Below, one piece after another: positions 33,601 through 44,754 of a DNA stretch of 64,000 nt. The stretch is from assembly GCA_021464245.1 (NCBI GenBank), contig JADCRB010000017.1, positions 903,427 to 967,426 of the forward strand, written 5' to 3'. The DNA comes from Carallia brachiata (lineage: Eukaryota; Streptophyta; Magnoliopsida; Malpighiales; Rhizophoraceae). How positions within the stretch are numbered: the first letter of the stretch is position 1; the number at the start of each line of letters is the position of its first letter. A program made the position numbers and the translations under genes. The notes beneath the pieces are model-generated. The model saw only the letters and a list, made by a program, of their open reading frames with translations, was not told the DNA's origin and did not search any database.

Positions 33601-36600
33601 CATGAAATACTGGACTGTAGCTGGCCTGCATGGTGAGAAGTTGCAGAAATCTAGTGGTATGGTTTCCAATGTTATGTTTCTGTTTCTCAATTGTGCTTGT
33701 AATGTTCTTTTGTTTGCTTGATGTGGCTGAGCTATCAATTTTATATGTTGTATTCTCTTGTATTTTATATAGCATTTCATGCACTAAGTTTATATTTACA
33801 TGTAATATGTTCTCTGTGTGTTTTGGTGCCTGCAGGAAAATGATTCATTGGAATGTAAGGTTGATTTATTGATTGTGCAATATCCTAACTTCATTGCTTC
33901 ATTGTTTTTTTTTTTTTCTTTTTTTCTTTTCTACGTAAATCTGCAATCATTATTTTCTGCATGATTTCTCACTAATATATAGTCTATCAGTTTGATATCC
34001 TATAATTTTCCTCCTCGATAAGGAATGTGCATTTGATGACTGAATATTGGATTCTTGTTTTCTACAGTATTTAATGTGGGAAGATGTGCACTTTTTTTTT
34101 GTAAAAGATTAAAATTTGGGCATATTTCATCTTGAAATAGAGTAATGTAAGGCTAAGCATCATTTAGGGAAAGTCTAAGCACTAAATACAAGATTTCTTT
34201 TTTTCTGTTTCTTCTTATGATTTAAAATTTGTCTTTTGATTTATAGTTAATCTTGTGGCTCTTTTAAAGTGAATGAGGAATTTTTTGATGTTTCTTCCTC
34301 TGATATTTTAGAGTTTTGAAAAATGGAATTAAAACAAATTTCAGGATGCTACTTGTTGGCGGTTTCTTTCTGTTCATTGTCCCCTAGATCTGATTTCAAT
34401 AGGAAATTAATATCTACCTTCTGAAGCCGGATAACATTTATAACTGGTTCTGTAGCATTTACTTTTTCAAGACTTCATTCTGATCCTGTCACGCAATGCA
34501 TCTTCAACTATGATAAGACAAGTGATATACAATTTCATTTTATCACTACCCAACATTTTATATTTTTCTGGATTTTTGAATGGGAGAGGAAGACTGTTAG
34601 ATTTGCTTTTCTTTCGTGTGTTAATCCTCTTTCAAATCTTTGATTTTATATAGTAGGCTGCTGAAAAGGAGGATGGTAATGATTTTTTCAATGTGGGGTT
34701 TTTTCTCACATTTTGAAACCAGCTTCCTAACGAATACTGATAAGTTTATTGAATTCTGAAATGCTCGAAATTTTTTGAATTCTGTATGTTTGGAAATATA
34801 TGACACTGGGAGAGCTGACTAAACAAGGTTAGGGACAATTTTTTTTTTTGCCATCATATCGGTAAGCTTGCCGATTTCCGAATTAACTCTGCAAGTTAAA
34901 TTTATTTCTTTGTGTTCACTATATCTTTCTTGTCTTTGATTTGTTTCTTTCAGACTTACTGTTTTGGCAGATCAACAAATTGCAAAATTTAACAATGTTA
35001 TCGAGAAAGATTGTTGATTTGCTTTAATTGTGGCTAACATGTTGCTCTTGAAAGTCCTTACAACAGTCGGGCAAAAGAAAAGGCATTTTATATTTTTGAT
35101 CTTCTTCACCTTTGCTCAACTTTTAGTTCATCCAATTTTTAATCTTGTCTATGATTTACCATTGTCAATAAAGCGTAAATTTCCTCACATCAATTGAGTG
35201 CTGTTGGCTGCACTTTAAGTCTACTCTTTGGATTGTAAAACTGATGTTTCTTGAGCTGTGGAATTTTTTTCATTCTACTTCATCCAATTTCTGATTTGGT
35301 GATTACCTAGGACAGCCCAATGCTCTAAGTACAATAATGCAAACTAACACTAAGATCTTCGGGTGCTTCCTGTTTTTCTCTTGGTCGTTCAGTACTGGAT
35401 CTTTGATGATATTTCAGTCATGCTTGAATGTGCCATGATGTTTGTGCTTCCATTATTTGTTATCATGTTTGTGATCATTCGTCGAATCATTTTCATTGCA
35501 GGAAAATCCCACCTGGAGCCTTCTAATGATCGTATGATGAGAAGCAGCAGACATGAGGCTATCTCTATGGTGAATCGTATGGCAGGCAGCATCAGCCCCA
35601 TACACCAGGATAATTTTGCCACCAACCAGACCCAGCCTCAGGTGCCCCGACAAGTCACAGCCAGCTTTTTCAGCTGCCTCAGTCTCATCCGAGCAACTAC
35701 CAACAATTTTCTCAACCACAGGCTGGGCAAGATAGTAATTATGCTGGTATGTTGCAGCCCAATGCCAATTTATACAGAAGCATTAGTTGTCGGTAATTAT
35801 GCTCAAGGCAGGTCTCCTCTGTTTGTCAAAGTCAAAGTCACAGTCCTGCAGTTTTATTGTGGTCACCTTTGATTTAGCTTGGTAGATTATTTGATTTGCA
35901 GTTGCATCTAACATAAGTTCTCTTAAATCACCTTTATACATTTAATTGATGTTTCTATCTACTGTAAGCAAAAAGTCTATCTATTTACCTGCGAAATTAA
36001 TGTAAAACACAATGTCAATGTGTTTTTTGGCTCACCAACTAAATGGATCATAATGGAAATGTGCATACATATTGGATATACCAACATCACTAACCCATTA
36101 AGATTTTATTTGAATTTTTTTATCTGGTGGATAGCTGTTGGTTTTGTTTTTCCAGTTGGAACATTATCCTCAGTTCATCTCCCTTTCAAGTTTGGATTGC
36201 AACTGTTACACTGCTGATTTTCACACACATGTTTTGCCTTAGTTTCTGTGTTGTGTCCTTTATCTTTTTTCATCCCATCCTTATGTGTCAACAAATATGA
36301 TTGTCACATGTCTGTCTTTGTACGAGAATTTGAAAAAGAAATCAGTAAATACTAGAATATTTCAGGTTGGATCAATCAGAGTGGCAGATCCAGATGACAA
36401 CTGTTGTCAGGTGTGGAATTGATAGTTACGGTTGTAAAACCTAAATGCTTTGTATCTTGTATCCTAGGTTTCCATCTCCATCTTTGATGTGAGATGTATG
36501 ACTTTTCTTGAATCCTCCCTTGGCACATGAAGCACTAAAAAAAATAATGTGAGATCCAAGATTGTGTTGTAATGAGGAACCTTGTCCCATGTCCAAGTCA

Positions 36601-39600
36601 GATTTGGTGTGTAGACTTAAGTTAGATTTGTAGTAATCTAGATTGATTACAATCCTATCTCATTAGCCTACATGCTCATCACTTTAATATAGTCTATAAT
36701 CTTACTTTTTTGTTAATTTTTATGTGTGAACTACTTTATGTTTCTGTCAAAAGTTGTCTCTGTGTTCTTTTTTTTTTTCTTTTTTTCTTTCCCTGCATAT
36801 TAATTCACTGTGAAAGGACAGAAGCCTTCTAATGGTTAAGAAAGATTTGAGTATTGGAATTGAATTTAGAATTGCCTCTCTCTTTCTCTATCCTCTTCTA
36901 CCTGTTCCGCCTCTTTTTCTGTTCCAATTTCTGCTGCTTTCCTCCGAATTCTGGCCTAATCCTCTAAGTTTGTCTCCTTTGCTGATTCTATGTCTATTGT
37001 AAGCCATTTATCAATAGCCGTCCTACATCATATTGTTTCAAAAGTGCTAGATGAAAGTGCTGAAAAGCTGATGGGATATCTTGAACCAGCTGTTGCAGAT
37101 CTGCAAAGCCAAAGAGTTGTATGAAATTACATAAACATCTGAGACAGGTTTTGGCAGTTAGGGGGACTGTAAGTATGCTCAGACTCTTTGGTTTATGTCA
37201 TCTTAAGGAAAAGAGATTCCAGGGTGAATCTAGGTTTCAGGACCGAGCTGACCTGGCTGCAGGGAGAAAAGCAGAGAACAGAGAGGGTTTGAGGGTTTTC
37301 AGATTTTGTTCCCTTTGTTCTCAATACAGAGTTGGTTTTGGTCTGTTTTTGATCTCTTTTTTTTTGGAACTGACCTGTAAAAACCAGCAAAATTTGGCCT
37401 GGTTTCCTGGTTCACAGTCGAACCACTTGACCAGTTCGAAAACTGGTTTTCAAATTCCCAGGTTTCTTGGGCAGAACCAGACCAGACCTTGAACTGGTTC
37501 CTGGTTTTTCCGGTCCGATCAGCAGGTTTGGTCCAGTTCTGATCACCATGTCTGGGTCATGATGTCATTGTTATGAGATGCTTCATTGGCATTGTATAAA
37601 GTGGTTTGGGATGGGAGAAGCAACGTTATTTACTTTGTGCTGGTTGAGATTGGGAACTATTGGTGGTTGGTGGAAGCAGTCTTGATCATAGTTGGGATCC
37701 ACTGTCCTTACGGCACCAATGGATGCCTACCTAGAATATGCAGTTCTTTTAAGATCTATGGAAGAGGAATTCATCTTATCAGTGTCAGGTGCCGATTGAG
37801 CGGGAATTTTTATGCCAGGAAGGAAGGCCTTACTATTCTGTATTCTTGTCTATGAGACTTGTTGGATTTGATTGTTTTTAGATAATTCAAAGACACAGGA
37901 AAATTTATTGCTTAGTCAAGGACAAAATTGGGACCTTGTCTGACTTGTAATCACTCCTTGAAATTTATTTTCATGTTTTTTCAATTAATATTTCAACAGA
38001 TATGTGTAAGAATTATAAGGAAATGAGCATAATAAAAATTTTGTTTTGCAGGACCATCAAATTTGTTTCCCTTTGGAAACTCCACCACAAAACAGAAAAA
38101 ACATGCACCCAGGCATCCAGTGGAACCTACTATGGCTGGGCAAATATCTTCCAGGCAAGGACTGTCTCAACCAAGCTCATATTGTTTGCTGCAGTCCCCG
38201 CAGTGTGCAAGTCAACCACAACCTTCTCAATCGCATGTTGGTCCAGGTATTGACAATGCTGATGTGTCGCGCATCAAAATTGTCATATCCAGGGTGAAAA
38301 AATTAGTTATATGACTATCAACTGCATATGAACATCTTGTGATTCTTCAATCCTGTTTGCAGCCCCCAAGAAATTGATCCGGATTTTTGTTTTGTAGGAC
38401 ATTCACACCTGTTTCTTCCTACAAACTGTGCAATGGGGCACAATGTATGTGGGCCAGGGTTTTCATTGGACCCCATGCTTGGCAGTGTAAGCCAACTGCA
38501 GCCTGTGCAGACTCCACTGAGCCATAGCCCGCCAAATGACTCCAATCAGCCTCGGGGAGGCATAGGGCAATGCCAGCCATCTGAGCCCCCGTTTGGTATG
38601 AACATTTCAATCACTGTTATGTTATAACTCAACAGTTATTAATCACAATATTTTAGAGACAAAATGCATGTATATATGCATGTTTGGAATCATTTCAATT
38701 TCAAACACCTATCTTATTTTTTCCTTTGTTAATTTTGTGCTTCTCTTCTGATTTTCTCAGGTATCAGAATATCACCTTAATCTTTTTAGTGTCTCAATGA
38801 TGATTGTTTGTAAGGGATAATTTGCCTAAATCAATAGATATTTCCAGATATGATAATTTGTTTTGTTTGAACTTACTCTATAAAGTTCCAATAAGTTTTG
38901 CATTAATATCGTGCCATTACTTAGCCAATATTTACTTACTTTAGTTGCCGATTTATAGAATTTGAATAATTATATTTAATGGAATGATAAGAGATGGAAT
39001 TGAAACCAGTCTATGCTATCCCATTTGCTAAATTCCTTTTGCTTCTTCTTCTTCCCTCCCCCCTTTCAATCGTACTCAGGTTCCCACCAATTCCATTGTC
39101 ATTAGTTTCTTCTCCTCTTCACACATCCCTCACTCGCACTCATAAGTGTTCTTCATCTCATATATTCTTATTAGGGCATTCGGGAGTTGGTGTTTCTGAT
39201 TTTATTGACGAAAGGTACATTGGTTAGGTGAGTAGGTTTTGGTACTGATAGGTCTGAAATTGGATCAGGGTGGCTGATAGTGCTGAGGATGTTTTACCGT
39301 GGAAGGTTGAGATTCAAGAGTGAGTTTGTTAATAGGATCATTAATTTGTGTTAGGTGACTCACCAGTTCTCTATCACACTAAGGTTCGTAAATTTTGGTT
39401 ACGATCTTTGTTTGGAGGCTAGAATCTTTGGGTTCATTGTGATAGAAAACTCACAAGAGAAGAAAAATGGAGTAGGTAATGATGTTGTCCGCAGCAGTGG
39501 AGTCACCTTGGAGATAGGACTCGGTTTCTGTTTACAGGTTGTTGTGGGGATGACACCATCTGTATCGGGAAGGAAGGGTGATGGTCCGATGTTTTGGGGT

Positions 39601-42600
39601 GAAGTGGCTATCAGCTACATTGGATCGAGTTTTGGGTGGACTTGGAGGAGTTGTGATGGTGAATCTCGTGTAAGGTAGATGTGTGGCAGGTGTTTATTTT
39701 AAGGTAACAAATGGTGTCTCTGTTTTTCAGACAAGCTTTATGTGTCAGCGAGAGAGTAGGGGGGAGGGAGGGGGCTAAACTGTGGAGAACCAATAAAACG
39801 AAGGCAACTCATACATATTATGAGAAGAATTCTTAACCAGTTTTTTTGGGGAAGAAAATTAAAGGATCAAATAGGTTCAAGAAAATTGACCTTATGAGTG
39901 ATCCCAATTTACCAAGAGATGGGTTTGGTCTTGTTAGAATATAAGATATAGAAATCCCATATTGGAAAAAAAGGAAGGAGTAAATCAATATATAAGTGTG
40001 ACTAGAAGACCCATAACCTAAGCCTTAAGGTTTTAGGTAAGATGTGGTGTCGAAAAGCCCATTTAATGTTGCTTGCTTCATCTCTCTTGTGATCCATCTA
40101 AGCTACTGGGCCTACGCTTCTGCAATTCTTTACAGGTCTCATACTAAGAAAGTGCGATGACTTTTGAATTATTCACGGTGCAAGTAATAGGGCCACAGAG
40201 TCTGTGCATCGAAAATTGTCTTTTTTTCAATGTTTTGCATTATTGACGTTTATGTCGGGACAATTGCCATTTTAACCTGACCCTTTGATTCACAAATGGT
40301 GTTAATTTTTTCTTCTTATGGTGTGTCTAATAGGGTTTATGCTTTGAATTGCATTAATGGACCAAGGAGTGAAAAAAAAAAAACAAATATAGTAGAGTAC
40401 GTCTACAGTTTTTGAGGTCAAGTATATTATTCGTGGTTAAGTATTTCTGTGAGACATTTGAATTGCTTAAGCTTTGTATTTGCTTTTCCTCGTGTCCTTG
40501 CCTAGATATTATCTGCGGTTTTTGATTTTCTATTTTTTTTCCTCTCTCACGCAGTGATGAATTTTATCCATGCTCTTAGATTCTTGTTTCAGTTTATAGA
40601 TATAATTATCTTGGTGAATGATTATTAACATATTTGGTCTAAAAGAGCTAGTTGGTAAAATATGCAGGGCGTTTTCATGCATGCCACTCGGAAATGGTGG
40701 CAGTGGTGGAAGAGTACGTGAAAAGAAGCACTTGGTGGAGCCTAGGGGTGAAATTCCATCGATTTCCAGGCATTCTGAGCCTCTGGATCACAATGCACTT
40801 CAGGCCCAGCAGCGCATACATAAGAAGAAACGGGGAGTTAGAGGCCCCACTCGATGCCGTAGCATGTGGTACTTGCCTGTAGAAAAGCGGATACTTGTCC
40901 CCATCAATGCACTAGGGCAGCCTGTTGGTGCTGAAGCATCCAAGCTAAGTTCCTTCTTGGGCACCATAGCAAGGAACGGTACGATGGCGCCCCTTACTTT
41001 TGTGGACTGGAGAGAGATGCCGGATGAAAACAAAGAGGACATGTGGCAGTTTGTTCAGGTACAGAAATATGGCTATTTGCTCTTAAGTGGTGGAAGGATA
41101 TAGAGTTGGCACAGGAATAGGTCATAGGTTTAAATATCATCAACATGAAGGAAAGAGTATTCCCTTCGTCTACTGCTTCTTTTGTTCTTGATTGTATCAT
41201 TTCTTGTGTGCTACAGGCAAGGTTTGACATTGATCCCCAGGGAAAATCTTGGGTCTTGAAGTCTCTTGCTTCAAAATGGAGGAACTGGAAGGCAAAGCTA
41301 AAGGCTGACCACTATTACCCACATAAGAGTGATGAAGAACGACTGAAGGACTGTGACGAAAGAGTCCTGCCAGATCAGTGGCCAATCCTCATATCTCATT
41401 GGAACTCTGAGGAGGCACGAGTATGTGTGAGCAGCAGTTGTGGGATTCATATGCTACCATGATAAAATACTCTCATGTGGAAATATAAACATAATTCTTC
41501 TGTATGGCTATTTTGTAGCTGCGTTGTGAGGCTAATAGGGCCAATCGTGCAAACCAGAAGAGTACCCATGCTGCAGGCTCAAAGAGCTATGCAAGAATAC
41601 GTGAAGAAGAGGTAGGTTCCAAACTTTAGAAATTGTATTTTGAAATACAGCATCTTATTGTTTTAATTGTTGTTTTTTATGTGAGGACAGCGTGCAAAGA
41701 TGCCTAGTGGAAAGGAGCCAACCAGGGCAGAGTTATACATACTGACCCATACACGTAAGGACGGGCTCCCTATGAATGAGATGGCGGCCGAAGTAATTGT
41801 ATGATTGATGAACTAAGATGATTATTGCTATATTTTTAATCTATTTGTGAGTAGATTTATTGGTTAGTACTTGGTGGACTTAATAATCTCTCTGCTGGGC
41901 TTCATTCCAGTCGAAACTTCGTGAGCAAACAACCCAGAAACGACAAACTTCTAATGGTGGGAGTGATTGTGATGACACCTTTGTCCAAGTTATGGGAGAA
42001 GAGAAGCGCAGTAGCTATGTCCGCATGTATGGGTTGGGTCCCACTGCTGCTGACTTTTGGGGCTCAAAGCCTAGCCATATTGAGCCCATGAAGATGGCTA
42101 TGGAGGCCAAAAAATACACTACTGGGGAGGTACAGAAGATGTTAGCCAAAATGGAGGCCATGGAGGAAAAATATGCATGTATGGAAGCTCAGATAGCTAG
42201 GATCAATTCAAACATGCAGAGTCTCCTTGATAAATTGGGTGTAACCTTAGCTGAAAGACAGGTATCATCTAGTCATGTTTAAATTAGATCAAAACATCTA
42301 ATTCTGTGTTTGTTGGATGACACTACTAATTTTTTCCCTTACAGGTGCCTGGTGGCTCAAATGCTCATGAGGATTCGCTGCAGGCACAAGTACACTCCTC
42401 ATCATCAAGCCATGCAATTCTGCCTGATGAGGTGGGCTTACTGTTTTCCCCATAGGTTTTGCCTTAAGTTTGCGTGATGCACTTGGGTTATACTCACCTC
42501 ATTTGATTTACAGTGTCACTTAAATAAGTTTATATACCTCTTGTTTCTCAGGGTCATGAAAGCCAATTCAATTATGCATTTGTAAATAGTTTTGGTTCAC

Positions 42601-44228
42601 ATCTTTTTGAACTTGGATATTCCCACCTAATGTGTTATTATTTGTTGGAGTATCATGTGGTTCTTTGAACTTGACGAAGTTCTGTTTGATTCCTTCTCCT
42701 TGTGGTTATGTAAACTACAGATCATATAATCACCTGTTTTTGAGTGTTTTTTCATTTACTGGCCCGTTGATTGGGCAATTGTGAAAGCCTGGTAGGGGAC
42801 ATAATCTGTCAGGTGCAGACAGCTTTGTTTCTCACGGCAGTGGGATTGCATTCAATTATCACTTTCATTTTCTGCTGTTTGCTATTGTCTGGCATTCAAG
42901 ATAAAAGTTTGAACCACAAAGATTTTGAAGTAAAATATTTTAATTAGGTTATGAAAAGGATATGAGAAATTGCTCCCCTTGCCCTGCCTGCAGGGTGGGG
43001 AGGGGGGTGGGACAGATAGAGAGAGAAGGAAGTCAATGGTGGGTAAACATGAAGACTAAATTTTGGGCCTTTTTAGTTTTCTTCCCATGGCTTCTGGTTA
43101 GTGGTTAGGCATGGTTACTCTGAACTGGGTAAGAAATTGCTATGGTATTGGGTAGGGTAGGATTTGATTGGGATTACTCTTGTTTCGTCCATTTAGGACT
43201 ATTTCCCACCTCCAGTTCTACAAAAGGCTCTGAAACATGAATGCATCCAATGTGTACAGGTTATCAATCATGAGAAGGAGAACGGGTGTTGTATGAGTCA
43301 GTTGTTTACCAATATCCTTTTTCAAATGCAACGTAATCGTGCTTTTTTATGCATGTATTTGCATGCAGTGATGTGGAGGGAGGGGCAAGGAGAGAGAGAT
43401 AAAGAGAGAAAAAAAAAGATGAAAAATATTTTATGCTAGAGAGGACGAATCTAGTTAGATTGAGGGTGATAATGATGGTGGGTGGCTTTATTTTGTTTGC
43501 TTTTCTTATATATTATTTTTTAGAGCTAAAACAAGTACTTGGATGTTAACAATTTTTAACATGATGCTCAGAGGTCAGAAAGAATTGCCATGATGGAGAA
43601 ATGAGGAAATGGGAATTGGTGCCAATGCGATTGGGTATGCTGACATATATATTTTGGACTTGATTACATTTAGTCCATCCGGCATGTAGAACTACAGTTA
43701 CCTGATTTGGACTGGCATTCCTGTATTTTTTTCCTGTGTTTGCCTCGTCTGAACAGGTTGTGGTGCCATTTCGTATCCCACTGGCAGTATCTAACAGGGA
43801 TTTGGTCTCAGGATATATTATTTTTTTTTTTTTTTTTACAGATATATTCTTTTAATTGACATTTGACTGTCATGGTGCTCCTTTAGGCTTCAACCACAAT
43901 TAATTAGATTTGTACTCCGTTCCTTGTAGTTGGCTATAGAATTGTTGTGGCTCTTGCAACAACAAATTTTCACATTGGCCTCTAAAGTATGTGTACTATC
44001 GTAATTAGAGTAGTTCTATTCCTATGGATTAGAGAAAAACTAACTATAAAATGATCTGGCACCGATGCTTTATAGATGTTGAAATAATGGTTCAATGCCA
44101 CTTCATCTACTATTGTATATTAAAAATTCATATCTATGCAATACTTTGGAACTATATTGTGTTATTCTTCCTATATATAATTGTGTGCTCGTCTTGGTGT
44201 GCAGGTTGGTTATGGAGGCAAACACTAG
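30658..44228 (+). CDS. Bromodomain protein with C-terminal Transposase_24-like domain (13 inferred exons, two frame breaks)
   Basis: Inferred coding exons: 30658-31116, 31261-31338, 33410-33656, 35502-35746, 38052-38246, 38398-38595, 40668-41058, 41217-41420, 41519-41611, 41691-41798, 41911-42261, 42345-42431, 44205-44228. All introns are GT-AG. The predicted protein of about 890 residues has four parts. First come basic clusters (KRKRVAKRKK), a Ser/Asp tract and an AT-hook-like GRPRKGN. Second is a bromodomain (exons 2-3), the acetyl-lysine reader fold, implying a nuclear chromatin role. Third is a Pro/Gln-rich middle. Last are a plant transposase (Ptta/En/Spm, PF03004-like) domain and a coiled coil. 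The phases of exons 3 to 6 agree if exon 4 gains one base (near 35650), because its 245 bp do not fit phase 1 at both ends. Exon 7 likewise needs one base near 40680. These breaks may be errors or decay. A two-gene model, with the second starting at 40618, is the main alternative. Confidence 0.7.
31926..31952. repeat. (CAC)n-like microsatellite in intron 2
   Basis: This is a run of cac/cat triplets of about 27 bases inside intron 2 of the bromodomain gene, about 40 bp before the TRIM insertion. Confidence 0.8.
31992..32562 (+). mobile_element. Intact TRIM (miniature LTR retrotransposon) in intron 2
   Basis: Two direct LTRs of 200 bp (31992-32191) and 203 bp (32360-32562) begin tgttggagtataagat and end tttaca. 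They enclose only 168 bp. Directly inside the first is a primer site tgatatcagagc (32192-32203; initiator-Met type). Directly before the second is a purine tract gtgaaggggcg. The flanks ctatc (31987-31991) and ctatc (32563-32567) are a perfect 5-bp TSD. There is no coding capacity. LTR lengths and sizes fit terminal-repeat retrotransposons in miniature. It is not Cassandra, since the 5S rRNA-like motif is absent. It has the same orientation as the host gene. Confidence 0.92.
32640..33005 (+). pseudogene. RTE-type LINE reverse transcriptase C-terminal relic in intron 2
   Basis: Over frameshifts and stops one reads TDRIRNENIHEKV, later EMR, then LRGRGRPRIIWETLIREDLK and NSRKRF. This order (IRNE.IR.KV ... 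GRGRP...W...I..D) is the well-known C-terminal end of RTE-clade LINE polymerases in plants. Only this end is present, as expected of 5'-truncated copies. It is non-functional and intronic. Confidence 0.65.
37370..37549. mobile_element. Truncated hAT-like end in intron 4
   Basis: The segment is dense in aactggtt / ccagttcgaa / ccggtccgatc phrases and ends ggtccagttctgatcaccatg. This pattern is close to the CCGG-rich right ends of the hAT-like elements at 18636 and 22474. No matching left end was found nearby, so it is a fragment. It lies between exons 4 and 5 of the bromodomain gene. Confidence 0.45.
39932..40134 (+). mobile_element. Solo LTR of the same TRIM family in intron 6
   Basis: The 203 bp begin tgttagaatataagatatag and end attctttaca. 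They align over their whole length to the LTRs at 31992 and 32360 (shared phrases aagacccataacctaag, ttttaggtaagatgtg, gcccatttaatgttg). The flanks ggtct (39927-39931) and ggtct (40135-40139) form a perfect 5-bp TSD. It is a solo LTR left by recombination between two LTRs, older than the intact copy judged by its differences. Confidence 0.9.
40668..42431 (+). other. Transposase_24-like (Ptta/En/Spm, plant) domain exons 7-12
   Basis: Exons 7-11 give RGVRGPTRCRSMWYLPVEKR, then PINALGQPVGAEASKLSSFL and TFVDWREMPDENKEDMWQFV. The FDIDPQGKSWVLKSLASKWR segment, RANRANQKSTHAAGSKSYAR and PSGKEPTRAELYILTHTRKD follow. The run 'G.P.G......F....G.I.R....P....DW......K...W..V...F...' with a later 'NR..Q...H..GSKS' and 'P.R.E.(Y/F)..TH...DG' is typical of PF03004, the plant Ptta/En/Spm transposase-associated domain. 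Exon 11 continues as a coiled coil (KMLAKMEAMEEKYACMEAQI). Phase-0 junctions and absence of stops over five introns argue that the domain is, or recently was, a host gene and not a raw transposon. Confidence 0.75.
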
Positions 44229-44754
44229 CATTTGTTTTGGCGTGTCACCGTGCAGCGATTGAGCACGCAATAAATAAATGTTTGTCGATGTATGTTATGG
44301 ATGCTACCTACTATTTTGGTGCGACTGAAATGTCTAGAGTACTGGATTAATGTACATACAGTATGGAACCATGGCCATTTGTGAACTGATTGAGATGAAA
44401 AGGCTTGATTCGGAGTTTGGAAGAGCTTCTGAGTTTGTTATCTTTGGTTTAAATGACTTCCAATTTTACAATTCCGTTTGGAGCAATATTAGGAGCACTA
44501 AAGTTATATTAATTTTTTTTTTTCAAAAAAATCTCGTATAAAACATTTAGTTACCCTGGCATTTCCTTTACTAGTATCAATAATAGTTTGGGGCTTGACC
44601 AACGCAATGTTGTAGCAGGTTTGGATTTAAGAATTGCTTATTGGGGCTCATTAGCCCGGCTTTTATTTGCTCTTAATTTCAGGTTTTTATTTGCTTTTGG
44701 TAATAGTTAGCCATCCTACATGTTGGCCTTGTCGCATGAAATAATAATTGTAAG
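44229..44754 (+). other. Probable 3' untranslated region of the bromodomain gene
   Basis: After the proposed stop TAG (44226-44228) the sequence is typical T-rich 3' flank with no recognised domain. Two plus frames (44051-44350 and 44350-44541) overlap intron 12 and this region and are taken as chance. An earlier stop is possible if intron 12 is retained (TAG at 42454-42456). Confidence 0.4.

Larger units (their letters stand above)
31261..33656 (+). other. Bromodomain-encoding exons 2 and 3
   Basis: The end of exon 1 plus exon 2 (31261-31338) gives KKVMEMDEAVPFSSPVDPVS and LGIP, the first helix and ZA-loop start. Exon 3 (33410-33656) gives VTPMDFGTILCNLQKGIKYL, FKDIQHIWEHCRKYNKKGDY and LMKRVKKKFMKYW. 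The PMDFGTI signature and the 'C.KYN' stretch holding the conserved acetyl-lysine-binding Asn (in RKYNKKG) are intact. Relatives in plants have an IPDYFDVI segment. Here the exon junction reads IP then YNHHDVM, one residue longer, so the acceptor at 33409 could be off by one codon (33406 is an alternative). Confidence 0.8.

Noticed and set aside
33377..33784. 135-codon minus-strand frame
   Set aside because: It is the shadow of bromodomain exon 3 and its flanking intron on the other strand.
44051..44541. Two frames of 99 and 63 codons as a separate small gene
   Set aside because: They overlap the inferred last intron and the 3' end of the bromodomain gene and have no recognisable domain.
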